Assembly (NCBI GenBank): GCA_002320595.1 | Contig: DCKB01000044.1 | Span: forward strand, 1-64,000 | Direction: 5' to 3' | Source of the DNA: Christensenella sp. UBA1685 | GTDB taxonomy: Bacteria; Bacillota; Clostridia; Christensenellales; CAG-138 | Length of the DNA stretch: 64,000 nt | In this document: one piece after another, positions 17,394 to 25,731 of the stretch | Numbering within the stretch: the first letter of the stretch is position 1 | Layout of the letters: every line of letters begins with the position of its first letter | Notes under the pieces: generated by a model | Seen by the model: only the letters and a program-made list of their open reading frames with translations | The model's database searches: none | What the model was told of the DNA's origin: nothing | Position numbers and translations under genes: made by a program

Positions 17394-17423
17394 TTGACCA
17401 TTTCTATCAAACGTGGCTATTAT
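17394..17423 (+). promoter_or_regulatory. Promoter of the Eis-like acetyltransferase gene
   Basis: TTGACC (17394-17399), 18 bases and TATTAT (17418-17423) stand about 50 bases upstream of the start codon. Confidence 0.6.
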
Positions 17424-17471
17424 ATTAAGAGGAACGCATGTCCAGCATGCAAAAGGAGTGTTGCAAGTTTG

Positions 17472-18701
17472 ATGGAGCAACCGGAGAGACATAACGACGG
17501 ATTTCATATGCGGAAATTGACGCATGCCGACCTGGAGCAGTTCAACGCGCTATTGCGGTATGCATTTCAAGTCACCTCGGACGAGCTGACGCGCAGCGGT
17601 TGGCAGGAGGATGAATTCAACCACGCAAAAGCGCCCATTTTGGATGGAGCCTATGTGCTCGGCTGGTTCCATAAGGACCGGCTGGCTTCGCAGATCGTTG
17701 TTTATCCAATGCAGGTAAATATCGAGGGCGTGCTTTACGATATGGGCGGCGTAACGGGCGTAACGACCTATCCGGAATACTCTGGCCGCGGACTCATCCA
17801 CACGCTGGTCGTTAAAATTCTTGAAATCATGCGTGAGCGCGGCCAAAGCATTTCTTATCTTTACCCCTATTCCATCCCCTTTTACCGCAAAAAGGGGTGG
17901 GAAGTCGTATCCGATAAGCTCGCGTTCAGCATCAAGGATACTCAGCTTCCAAAGCACCGCCCCGTGCCCGGCATGGTGGAGCGCGTGGATACGGAGCACG
18001 AAGACCTGAAGAATGTATATGAATATTTCGCTTACCAGCATCACGGTGCGCTTATCCGTGATTCCCTTGCCTGGGATGAATACTGGCGCTGGGAGGTAGA
18101 TGATGTAATCGCCGCCGTGTATTATGACAGTTCCCATAAACCGCTCGGCTCGCTTGTTTACCACATTGAAAACGAAATCTTCTATATCAAGGAGATGATC
18201 TACCTCAACAAAGAAGCCTACCACGGCCTTTGGAATTATGTAAGCGCGCATTTTTCCATGATTACCGAGGTGCGCGGTGACAATTACACCGGCGAGCCCA
18301 TGGCATTTCTGTTCGAGGACAGCGAAATCACCGAAACCATAGCGCCCTATTATATGGCGCGCATCGTGGATGTGCCCGCGTTTCTTTCGCGTTATACATT
18401 CCGGGAGGCGCCTGAAAAGCTGCGCTTGCATCTGCGTGTGCACGATCCGCTCGCCCCATGGAACGACAACACGTTCCTTGTGCGTTGGAAGGATGAAGAA
18501 ACCATTTGCGAAATTGCGGAGGAAGGCCCTTATCCCAACCTGATCGAGCTGGATATCCAAACGCTTACCGCCATGCTGATGGGCTACAAGCGCCCCACCT
18601 ACCTTTATGAAAACGAGCGGCTTAAGATGGAATACTATCTGGTCGACGTGCTTGAAAAGTTGATTTCAAATGACAAACCGTATTTTTCGGATTATTTTTG
18701 A
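17472..18701 (+). CDS. Eis-like GNAT acetyltransferase with an SCP2-type C-terminal domain
   Basis: This 409-residue protein has an N-terminal GNAT domain (about 1-150), with MGGVTGVTTYPEYSGRGLIH containing the acetyl-CoA loop (YSGRG) and YLYPYSIPFYRKKGWE at the end of the fold. A second GNAT-like domain follows, and then a C-terminal sterol-carrier-like domain. This is the layout of Eis/EIS-type N-acetyltransferases, which modify aminoglycosides or lysines; the substrate here is unknown. AAAAGGAG lies 13 bases before the ATG at 17472; a TTG directly before it is a possible start. Its end overlaps the convergent gene by ten bases. Confidence 0.88.
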   Translation: MEQPERHNDGFHMRKLTHADLEQFNALLRYAFQVTSDELTRSGWQEDEFNHAKAPILDGAYVLGWFHKDRLASQIVVYPMQVNIEGVLYDMGGVTGVTTYPEYSGRGLIHTLVVKILEIMRERGQSISYLYPYSIPFYRKKGWEVVSDKLAFSIKDTQLPKHRPVPGMVERVDTEHEDLKNVYEYFAYQHHGALIRDSLAWDEYWRWEVDDVIAAVYYDSSHKPLGSLVYHIENEIFYIKEMIYLNKEAYHGLWNYVSAHFSMITEVRGDNYTGEPMAFLFEDSEITETIAPYYMARIVDVPAFLSRYTFREAPEKLRLHLRVHDPLAPWNDNTFLVRWKDEETICEIAEEGPYPNLIELDIQTLTAMLMGYKRPTYLYENERLKMEYYLVDVLEKLISNDKPYFSDYF

Positions 18702-19123
18702 TCCCGAACCCCGCCGAGCCGATCCGCCCAGCGTTCCACGATGCAATGGGAATATGGAAGGCCGCGCTCCCTGCGCATGCGCTTGAAGCGGGGCGCATTC
18801 GCCCACGTAAAGGAAATGACACCGACCGTCAGGAGATACAGCGGCCCCAGCAGCAACGATTGCAGCGTGTGGCCATATTCGTGCGCTGCAAGCGCTGCAC
18901 GGCGCTCCGCAGACGGCGCATGTGCCGCATCCGCCGTAAAGAAGAACAGCCCGAGAGAGATGCCGCCCCCGCGCGGCCATTGTGTTTGAATGCAGCCGCG
19001 GTAAAGCGCATGCGGCGCTTTTGTATAGCGCAAAAAAAGCGCAAGCCCCAAGATGGTTTGCGGCAGGCCCCAGGTGCATTGCACAAGAGCTTTCATCCCT
19101 TGAAGAAGCGTTCGTTTCAGCAT
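18692..19123 (-). CDS. Small membrane protein with HEYGH zinc-peptidase-like motif
   Basis: This 143-residue protein has two or three hydrophobic spans. The segment HEYGHTLQSLLLGPLYLL has the HExxH pattern, and a late ERWADRLGG could supply a third metal ligand. The same combination occurs in an uncharacterised bacterial membrane family, which I know mainly from Bacteroidota; no activity is established. A TATAAT (19135-19130, minus strand) sits only six bases before the ATG, so the mRNA may be nearly leaderless; no Shine-Dalgarno sequence is seen. Confidence 0.6.
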   Translation of the reverse strand: MLKRTLLQGMKALVQCTWGLPQTILGLALFLRYTKAPHALYRGCIQTQWPRGGGISLGLFFFTADAAHAPSAERRAALAAHEYGHTLQSLLLGPLYLLTVGVISFTWANAPRFKRMRRERGLPYSHCIVERWADRLGGVRDQK

Positions 19124-19152
19124 AGAGCTATTATATCATGCCGGACCTCTGC

Positions 19153-19188
19153 AGAAAAGAAGCCGGGAACCCTCCCGGCCTCTTTTCT
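19153..19188 (-). terminator. Terminator after the lipoprotein gene, probably bidirectional
   Basis: A 16-bp stem with one mismatch (GCCGGGA core, flanked by AAAAGA and TCTTTT) surrounds a four-base loop, so either strand ends in a T-run. It lies 12 bases beyond the lipoprotein stop. Confidence 0.75.
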
Positions 19189-19200
19189 GTGCAAAGCGCT

Positions 19201-19785
19201 TTATGCGTCAATATAAACTATGTATTTTATCTCATACGGGTGAATCACGATGCCCGCTTCATTCTGCATGGAAACGCCCACAGCAATGTCGATTGCCCCA
19301 TATTCTTTGGAACCTGCGTAGTCTCCCTCCAAAACACGCATCTCCCCGGTTTCCAAAGAAACGGAAAGCTTCTTCTCGGGATACTCTGTATCCTCCAAAA
19401 AGCTGTACTGCGGCAAGAGATAGGAAAGAGAAACTTCCATCCCCGCTTCGTTTTCCAAGACCCAATCCTCCAGCGCCTCTATCAGGACGGGCATATCTTT
19501 CATAGCCAACACGGTATCTCTGCTCGGCTTTTCCAAAGCCATTTGTTCCAGCGGTTCACCCGGGTGGTAGGAATACTTAATCGTGCTGCCGTCCCCCTTC
19601 GGGATGCAGTAATACGCACACACCAAGCTTCCCTCCGCCGTATACACCGCCTCAAACTGCTGCACCGGTTGATCCATCACCTCTTCTGGCAACCATTCCG
19701 GCAGGCCGGCCATTGCTTGATTGCAGGATATCAAACCGAGGCATAGAAACACGGCCATCGCAAAAAAAATCAGTTTATGCTTCAT
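19201..19785 (-). CDS. Putative lipoprotein, family not recognised
   Basis: This 194-residue protein has a Sec signal peptide with a lipobox (GLISC) around residue 21, so it should be lipid-anchored on the outer face of the membrane. The mature part is acidic and has no motif that I recognise. An AAGGAGGGAG site precedes the ATG. It follows the broken gene at 19846-20562 on the same strand by about 60 bases and may have shared a transcript with it. Its composition is somewhat more AT-rich than the flanking genes. Confidence 0.7.
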   Translation of the reverse strand: MKHKLIFFAMAVFLCLGLISCNQAMAGLPEWLPEEVMDQPVQQFEAVYTAEGSLVCAYYCIPKGDGSTIKYSYHPGEPLEQMALEKPSRDTVLAMKDMPVLIEALEDWVLENEAGMEVSLSYLLPQYSFLEDTEYPEKKLSVSLETGEMRVLEGDYAGSKEYGAIDIAVGVSMQNEAGIVIHPYEIKYIVYIDA

Positions 19786-19845
19786 TAACTCCCTCCTTGA
19801 ATCCCTCAGTCTTTATTTTTTATGTAAGCAGTCAGAAATAATGCG

Positions 19846-20562
19846 TCACGGCGCGTATTCTGTAAACGCAAAATCAGCATTATAACGATACGCTATGCCA
19901 AAAGCGTCTATTTCAGAATAAATATCCGAGACAACTTGAATTTCACCTAACAGGTGAAATGAGAACGTTGCATAGAGTTTATTTGATGCCACTACAGCCC
20001 GACGATTTGACACCGTAATGGTAGGTGTGCCGTCACCATAATGGCGATTCAAATCGGCAAATGTTATTGTAGGCGTACTGGCTGAAATGATTTCACCTTC
20101 GTTCGAATTGACCACATAATTAAGAACAACCGTCCCATAGAATTGGTTATGCCTTGCATACCCATGAATTTCATCATCTACCACTTTATAAAAGTCTTTG
20201 GTGACGCGGATATTGTCATAACTAGAGCGCAGTACTGATTTTGAATTAATTGGCGCAATTGGCGTTATTACAGTTTCAGTGGCTTCAGCATAGCTTACAT
20301 GTTATTGTAAGTAAGTCAGAATAGCGCTGTAGTTTTTGTTTTCGTATTCGGAGGTTAACGCTGCATAGAAAGCATCGGTAATGTCCACGCCGTTTTTTCC
20401 ATATACAGTGTATTGTTTGGAGAAAAGCCTATAAACCATCGCCTCACTTTCCAAGTCTTGTTGAGTTTTTCCATCAAATCCACTGGTTGCGTAAGCATTA
20501 ACAGCAATACACCCAACGAGTAAAAGTGTGAAAACCAAGCTAACAACTTTTTTCATTTTCAC
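19846..20562 (-). pseudogene. Secreted protein gene interrupted by one in-frame stop
   Basis: The reading frame starts at 20562 (MKMKKVVSLVFTLLLVGC) with a signal peptide and a good AAGGAGG site, and runs 86 codons to a TAA at 20304-20302. The same frame then stays open, with no shift, for another 151 codons to 19846. Both halves have normal protein-like composition, so a CAA-to-TAA type change (the codon before is CAA) probably broke a 238-residue secreted protein. The family is not recognised. The region is AT-richer than its surroundings, hinting at acquisition. A sequencing error or real readthrough is also possible. Confidence 0.7.
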
Positions 20563-20645
20563 ATCCTCCTTAAATTAATTAGAAAACCACGCATGCATAG
20601 TAATGGGGAACGGGGAACAGAGGAAATAGAACCAATTTTTCTAAA

Positions 20646-20675
20646 ATAGTACTTGATTCAGGCACAATCTGTCAA
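20646..20675 (-). promoter_or_regulatory. Promoter of the interrupted gene
   Basis: On the minus strand a perfect TTGACA (20675-20670), 18 bases and TACTAT (20651-20646) lie about 80 bases before the start codon, so the broken gene is probably still transcribed. Confidence 0.6.
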
Positions 20676-20732
20676 TAAATTAAGGGATAATATATTATTA
20701 AAAGCGCCTTATGTATTTATCCAAAAACGATG

Positions 20733-20761
20733 AAAAGGGCCCTGTCTGCGCAGAGCCCTTT
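20733..20761 (-). terminator. Terminator of the ygeY-ygeW operon
   Basis: AAAGGGC pairs with GCCCTTT around an inner TCTGCGCAGA palindrome. On the minus strand the stem ends in a T-run, 20 bases beyond the ygeW stop. Confidence 0.6.
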
Positions 20762-20780
20762 GGTTGATCTGGGGTTTCTC

Positions 20781-21974
20781 TTATCCGTCGTGCCGTTTCT
20801 TGGCCTTCTCTTCCAACTCCTTGAGCTTGGCGGAAGGATCCTTCACCTTGGCGAGGAAAATCATCGCCGCGATGATATACGGCTTGAAGGATGCCTGTTT
20901 ATAAAGCGGGTCGCGGTAGCGGTCGAATACGCTCGCTGCAACCTCACCGTGTTCGCAGGAAACATCCGTGATGTCCGCGGGCAGGCAGTGGAGATAAAGC
21001 GCCTTGCCATCCTTGGTGAGCTCCATCATTTTCTCGGTGCACTCCCAGTCCATGTGCTCCGCGTTCTGCGCAAGCAGCCGCTGTTCAAGCGCCTTGATGC
21101 CTTCAAAATCGCCGTTTCCGTAAAGTTCCGTGCGTTCTTCCATCGCCTTGAACGGCGCCCAGGATTTCGGGTAAACCACATCCGCATCCTTGAAGGCTTC
21201 TTTCATGTCGTTGGTGATCTCAAACTTGCCGCCGAATTCCTCTGCGTTCTTCTTCGCTACCTCAACGACCTCATCCATCACCTCGTACCCCTCGGGGTAG
21301 GCAAGCGTCACATCCATGCCAAGGCGCGTCATAAGGCCGATCACACCCTGCGGAACGGAAAGGGGTTTGCCGTAGCTCGGGGAATATGCCCAGGTCATGG
21401 CCACTTTTTTCCCTTTGAGGTTCTCCACACCGCCGAATTCATGGATGAGATGCAGCGTGTCCGCCATGCACTGCGTGGGATGGTCGATGTCGCACTGGAG
21501 GTTGACAAGCGTGGGCTTCTGCTCCAGCACGCCCGCCTTATGCCCTTCGGTGACAGCATTCACAACGTTGTGCATATAGGCGTTGCCCTTGCCGATATAC
21601 ATATCATCCCGAATGCCGATGACATCCGCCATAAAGGAAATCATGTTCGCGGTTTCGCGCACGGTTTCGCCGTGGGCGATTTGGCTTCTGCCCTCGTCAA
21701 GGTCCTGCACCTCGAGGCCGAGCAGATTGCAGGCCGAAGCAAACGAGAAGCGCGTGCGGGTGGAATTATCCCGGAAGAGGCTGATGCCAAGGCCGCTGTC
21801 AAAAATTTTTGCGGAAATGTTGTTCTCCCTGAGGTGGCGCAGCGCATCCGCAACGGTGAACACGGCCTCCAGCTCATCACGCGTCTTTTCCCAGGTCAGG
21901 AAAAAGTCGCCTTCATACATGTTTTCAAAATTCAGCTTGTCGAGTTTGTCGGTAAACTGCTTTACGTTGCTCAT
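20781..21974 (-). CDS. ygeW: YgeW knotted carbamoyltransferase
   Basis: This 397-residue protein belongs to the aspartate/ornithine carbamoyltransferase fold. The carbamoyl-phosphate loop FRDNSTRTRFSFASA is intact (STRTR), and HCLPADITD replaces the HCLP block of ornithine transcarbamylases. The knotted YgeW subgroup does not use ornithine or aspartate; in gut anaerobes it belongs to a conserved set for anaerobic purine breakdown, probably handling a carbamoylated intermediate such as oxamate or a ureido compound. GGAGG precedes the ATG at 21974, 14 bases after the ygeY stop. Confidence 0.92.
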   Translation of the reverse strand: MSNVKQFTDKLDKLNFENMYEGDFFLTWEKTRDELEAVFTVADALRHLRENNISAKIFDSGLGISLFRDNSTRTRFSFASACNLLGLEVQDLDEGRSQIAHGETVRETANMISFMADVIGIRDDMYIGKGNAYMHNVVNAVTEGHKAGVLEQKPTLVNLQCDIDHPTQCMADTLHLIHEFGGVENLKGKKVAMTWAYSPSYGKPLSVPQGVIGLMTRLGMDVTLAYPEGYEVMDEVVEVAKKNAEEFGGKFEITNDMKEAFKDADVVYPKSWAPFKAMEERTELYGNGDFEGIKALEQRLLAQNAEHMDWECTEKMMELTKDGKALYLHCLPADITDVSCEHGEVAASVFDRYRDPLYKQASFKPYIIAAMIFLAKVKDPSAKLKELEEKAKKRHDG

Positions 21975-21988
21975 CTTGGCCTCCATGC

Positions 21989-23359
21989 TTATTTGATGTT
22001 GTTGTTTGTCTTGCCTGCGCGGAACTGGCAGACGTCGCCGGTCTTGTTTTCTTCCTTGTAGAACAGCGGCGTTGCGGCATAAACGGCCGCGCATACCGCA
22101 AGATCCTGCTTCCACGTAATTTCATTCGGCGCATGCGCCTGGGATTCCGCGCCCGGGCCGAAGCCCACGCAGGGGATGCCGTAACGCCCCTGAATGGATA
22201 CGCCGTTGGTAGAAAACGTCCACTTGTCGATCAGCGGGCGGTTGCGCTTTTCCATTGCGGAGGGCGCACCGACGCGCTTTTCGCCAAAGAGCGCCTTATG
22301 CGCATCCGCAACGGCCTGCACATGCGCGGCGTTTTCCTTGTTGATCCACGTCGGGAAATAGCACTCGGTTTCATATTTAAGCCCCGTCCACGCCGGGCGG
22401 TCATACATATACATGGAAACCTTTACATCATCGCCGTACTTTTTGCAAGCGGGCAGATTGCGGATTTCTTCCAGGCAGGAATCCCATGTTTCGCCGGCAG
22501 TCATGCGGCGGTCAAGCGACGCCGCACAGGAATCGGCAACCGCACAGCGGCTGGGCGATGTATAGAAAATCTGCGAAACGGTGATTGTACCGCGGCCAAG
22601 GAAGCGGGCGTCCTCGTAATGCTCCGGGTTGAATTCCGGCTCAAGCATCTTCACAAGGCCCTTCACTTCGTCCTCCGGCCCGCAGCCGTTTTCGTTGAGC
22701 GCGCGCACTTGCTGAAGGATGTCCGCCATTTTATAGATGGCGTTGTCTCCGCGCTCCGGTGCGCTGCCGTGGCAGGAAACACCCTTCACATCCACGCGGA
22801 TCTCCATCCGGCCGCGGTGCCCGCGGTATACGCCGCCGTCGGTCGGCTCTGTGGAAACCACGAATTCCGGGACGATTTTGTCTTCATTGTAAATATACTG
22901 CCAGCAAAGGCCGTCGCAATCCTCTTCCTGCACCGTGGCGGCGACAAGGATCTTGTAGCCTTCCGGAATGAGGCCGAGTTCTTTCATGATCTTTGCGCCG
23001 TACACGGCGGCAACTACGCCGCCTTCCTGATCCGAACCGCCGCGGCCATAAATGATCTCGTCCGTTTCATAGCCCTCATACGGGTCATGCTCCCAATTGG
23101 CAAGGTTGCCGATGCCCACGGTGTCGATATGGCCGTCAAAGGCGATAATCTTTTCACCGTCGCCCATCCAGCCGAGCGCATTGCCCTCGGGATCGATCTC
23201 CGCCTTATCAAAGCCGAGCGCTTCCATTTCTTCTATGGTGCGGCGGATCACGCCCTCTTCCCCGCAGCTTTCGCTCGGGATGCGGATGAGGTCGCGCAGG
23301 AACTTTGTCATCTGCGGAAGATACCGTTCAGAAGCCTTCTTGATTTCATCGAGATTCAT
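21989..23359 (-). CDS. ygeY: YgeY, M20-family hydrolase of the purine/selenium cluster
   Basis: This 456-residue metal-dependent hydrolase of the M20/DapE class has AFDGHIDTVG (first metal His/Asp), YGRGGSDQEGGVV (bridging Asp), and TVQEEDCDG (catalytic Glu pair). It belongs to the YgeY selenium-metabolism-linked group, which travels with ygeW, ssnA and ygfK. The natural substrate has not been firmly assigned; an amide or ureido purine-derived compound is likely. The ATG at 23359 is preferred over 23371 because AAAGGA stands 11 bases before it and abuts the other. Confidence 0.92.
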   Translation of the reverse strand: MNLDEIKKASERYLPQMTKFLRDLIRIPSESCGEEGVIRRTIEEMEALGFDKAEIDPEGNALGWMGDGEKIIAFDGHIDTVGIGNLANWEHDPYEGYETDEIIYGRGGSDQEGGVVAAVYGAKIMKELGLIPEGYKILVAATVQEEDCDGLCWQYIYNEDKIVPEFVVSTEPTDGGVYRGHRGRMEIRVDVKGVSCHGSAPERGDNAIYKMADILQQVRALNENGCGPEDEVKGLVKMLEPEFNPEHYEDARFLGRGTITVSQIFYTSPSRCAVADSCAASLDRRMTAGETWDSCLEEIRNLPACKKYGDDVKVSMYMYDRPAWTGLKYETECYFPTWINKENAAHVQAVADAHKALFGEKRVGAPSAMEKRNRPLIDKWTFSTNGVSIQGRYGIPCVGFGPGAESQAHAPNEITWKQDLAVCAAVYAATPLFYKEENKTGDVCQFRAGKTNNNIK

Positions 23360-23405
23360 GGTGTTTGCCATCCTTTCTGCCAATGAAATTGATCTTTGCC
23401 GGACT

Positions 23406-24056
23406 TCAGGATTCCTGAGCGCCCGTATTGCTTGTGTCCAGATAGGAATACAGCGTATATTTGCTGATGCCGAAAAATTTAGCGATTTTGTCTCCGCTTT
23501 TGGTGATGAGCATGGCGCCCGCATCGTTCAGATAGCCAATGGCCTTCACCTTGTCCTCTTTGTTCATCATCGCAACGGGTTTGCCCACGATGCGCACGGA
23601 TTGATCCAAAAGCTCGTCGAGCAGGTCGTTTACGTTCGTGGGGATACGCTCGGGCTCGTCTGCCGCGCGCGGGTCCTGTACGAGAGCATCCACGGTGGCC
23701 TTTGCCATCATGAGCGCAGTCAGGTCGTAATTGATGCAGAAAATGCCAATGGGCCGCCCCTCGTCGTCGTTGATATATACGGTGCTTGAGCGCAGGATGC
23801 GTCCGTCCGCCGTCTGCGTCAGGTAATTGTACTGATCCGGGATGTTTCTCCGCCCCTCCTTCATCGCCTCAAGCGCAATGTGGGAAGGCCCCGCACTCGC
23901 GTTCCTTTTTGAAACGTGTCCGTTTTCGATGACGGCGATGGTGTTCTCCGGGTCGCCCGAAGAAATATCATGCACAACAATCTCGCAATTGTCTCCAAAT
24001 TGCGCGGAAAGCGCCTTTGCAAGCCGTTTGAGCAGATCGAGCGTCGTTTCCTGCAT
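23406..24056 (-). CDS. YheO-type PAS/HTH transcriptional regulator
   Basis: This 216-residue regulator has an N-terminal YheO-like PAS domain (about 1-120; GDNCEIVVHDISSGDPENTI, later GRPIGIFCINYDLT) and a C-terminal HTH (about 175-210; KIAFFGISKYTLYSYL-like). Such regulators often sit next to amino-acid or purine catabolic genes and may sense a small ligand. Here it is the first gene of the minus-strand operon and is divergent from ssnA, so it is the natural candidate to control both. A GGGAGGGAG site precedes the ATG. Confidence 0.88.
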   Translation of the reverse strand: MQETTLDLLKRLAKALSAQFGDNCEIVVHDISSGDPENTIAVIENGHVSKRNASAGPSHIALEAMKEGRRNIPDQYNYLTQTADGRILRSSTVYINDDEGRPIGIFCINYDLTALMMAKATVDALVQDPRAADEPERIPTNVNDLLDELLDQSVRIVGKPVAMMNKEDKVKAIGYLNDAGAMLITKSGDKIAKFFGISKYTLYSYLDTSNTGAQES

Positions 24057-24087
24057 ACTGCTCCCTCCCCGTTTCCTGATTTATTCA

Positions 24088-24115
24088 AATATATCATATC
24101 CCCACAAAATTTCAA
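24088..24115 (-). promoter_or_regulatory. Promoter of the regulator-ygeY-ygeW operon
   Basis: On the minus strand TTGAAA (24115-24110), 16 bases and TATATT (24093-24088) lie about 32 bases before the regulator start codon. Confidence 0.5.
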
Positions 24116-24170
24116 TAGAGAATCAAAATATTTTTTAGATTCCAAAAAGATTTTTTGTGCATCAGAATTC

Positions 24171-24202
24171 TTGTATTATTGCAGCATATATGCTATTATA
24201 AT
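24171..24202 (+). promoter_or_regulatory. ssnA promoter with a palindromic operator in the spacer
   Basis: TTGTAT (24171-24176), 17 bases and TATTAT (24194-24199, overlapping TATAAT at 24197) form the promoter. The 12-base perfect palindrome AGCATATATGCT (24183-24194) fills the spacer, where a bound protein would block RNA polymerase or, by distorting the DNA, realign the boxes. The YheO-type regulator encoded next door is the likely ligand-responsive binder. Confidence 0.55.
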
Positions 24203-24205
24203 AAT

Positions 24206-24307
24206 GATTTATTTTTCTCTTTTATCCGTAAAATATGGGCATAGCTGCAAGGGAGTGCTTCGCGCGCGGGCTACAAACGTTTGTCTTCGTTTGTGCGCGC
24301 CTTTTTT
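24206..24307 (+). ncRNA. ssnA leader with an attenuator-like terminator hairpin
   Basis: The predicted ssnA transcript starts about 155 bases before the ATG. Within it, GCGCGC (24262-24267) pairs with GCGCGC (24295-24300) and ACAAACG (24273-24279) with CGTTTGT (24288-24294), leaving GGGCT bulged, followed by TTTTTT (24302-24307). A terminator inside a leader, ahead of a purine-catabolism operon, is the mark of attenuation or of a riboswitch. The bases upstream (24234-24261) are GC-rich and could form the alternative structure. I do not recognise a known riboswitch class here. Confidence 0.5.
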
Positions 24308-24360
24308 GTTTCTCCACAGCACCGCATGTCCTGCACCGAAACCACATAAGGAGGTTCCCC

Positions 24361-25692
24361 ATGATTCTCATTGCAAACGGAAGGCTCATCACGCGAGACG
24401 GCGCCAACCCTTACATCGAAAACGGCGGCGTAGCCGTTTCCGGCACAAAAATCGTTGAAACCGGCGAAACCGCCGCGCTGCGTGCAAAGTATCCGGACGC
24501 GGAGTTCGTGGATGCAAGGGGCGGCGTCATCATGCCGGCCTTCATCAACGCGCACTCGCACATTTACAGCGCCCTCGCCCGCGGCCTTGCCATGAAAGGG
24601 CACAACCCCACAAACTTTTATGAAGTGCTCGACGGCATGTGGTGGCGGCTCGACCGCAATTTGACTTTGGAGGACACGCGCCGAAGCGCCTATACCACCT
24701 ACATCGATTCCATCAAAACCGGGTGTACGACGGTGTTCGACCACCACGCAAGCTACTGCGAAATTGAAGGGAGCCTGTTCGCAATCGAAGAAGTTGCCAA
24801 AGAGCTTGGCATCCGCACAGTGCTCTGCTATGAGGTCAGCGAGCGGGACGGGAAGGAAAAGTGCGATGCCGCCATCCGCGAGAACGCGGACTTCATCGCG
24901 CATTGTGAAAAGGAACAGCATCCGCTCGTCAAGGCGATGTTCGGCATGCACGCGCTCTTCACCATTTCCGACAGAACCATGGAGCAATGTGTTAAGGCCA
25001 ACGGCGGAAGGACCGGCTTCCATATCCACGTGTCCGAAGGCATGAACGACGTGTACGACACGCTGCAAACTTACGGAACGCGCCCGGTGAACCGCCTGTT
25101 AAACTTGGGGATTCTCGGGGAAAAGACGCTCCTTGGGCACTGCATCCACGTCAATCCCGCGGAGATGGACATCATAAAAGAAACAAACACCATGGTTGTG
25201 AACAACCCGGAGTCCAATATGGGCAACGCCGTAGGCTGTTCGCCGGTGCTGCAAATGTTTAAAAAAGGCATCCTCGTCGGCCTTGGCACGGATGCTTACA
25301 CCTTCGACATGACCGAAAGCCTGAAGGCCGCCCTTGCCATACAGCGGCACAATGCCTGCCTGCCCAACGTGGGCTGGGGCGAGGCGACCGCAATGCTGTT
25401 TGAGAACAACGCAAAGATTGCCGCGCGGTATTTTGAAGACCCGCTCGGCGTGCTGAAGCCCGGCGCGGCGGCGGATGTGATCGTGATGGATTACAAGCCC
25501 TTCACCCCGTTCTCCGCAGAAAACATCGACGGCCACATCCTCTTCGGCATGGCGGGCCGCCAGTGCGAAACCACCATGTGCGCAGGTAAGATTCTGATGC
25601 GGGACCGCGTGCTGACCTGCGCGGACGAAGAAGCCGTCAACGCGCGCACGCTGGAGGTAAGCCGTGCGCTTTGGAAGCGGCTCAACGGCTGA
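24361..25692 (+). CDS. ssnA: SsnA, amidohydrolase of the purine-catabolism cluster
   Basis: This 443-residue amidohydrolase is of the SsnA group, related to guanine and chlorohydrolase-type deaminases. Metal motifs are NAHSHIYSAL, FHIHVSE and LGHCIHVN, and the LGTDAYTFDM block supplies the final Asp. It is found with ygfK, ygeY and xdhD in gut anaerobes and is thought to deaminate or hydrolyse a purine-derived ring. A near-perfect AAGGAGG site precedes the ATG at 24361. The ygfK gene follows after 39 bases. Confidence 0.92.
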   Translation: MILIANGRLITRDGANPYIENGGVAVSGTKIVETGETAALRAKYPDAEFVDARGGVIMPAFINAHSHIYSALARGLAMKGHNPTNFYEVLDGMWWRLDRNLTLEDTRRSAYTTYIDSIKTGCTTVFDHHASYCEIEGSLFAIEEVAKELGIRTVLCYEVSERDGKEKCDAAIRENADFIAHCEKEQHPLVKAMFGMHALFTISDRTMEQCVKANGGRTGFHIHVSEGMNDVYDTLQTYGTRPVNRLLNLGILGEKTLLGHCIHVNPAEMDIIKETNTMVVNNPESNMGNAVGCSPVLQMFKKGILVGLGTDAYTFDMTESLKAALAIQRHNACLPNVGWGEATAMLFENNAKIAARYFEDPLGVLKPGAAADVIVMDYKPFTPFSAENIDGHILFGMAGRQCETTMCAGKILMRDRVLTCADEEAVNARTLEVSRALWKRLNG

Positions 25693-25731
25693 ACCGCGCA
25701 TTGCTTTTGACACGACAAGGAGGTATTCACC

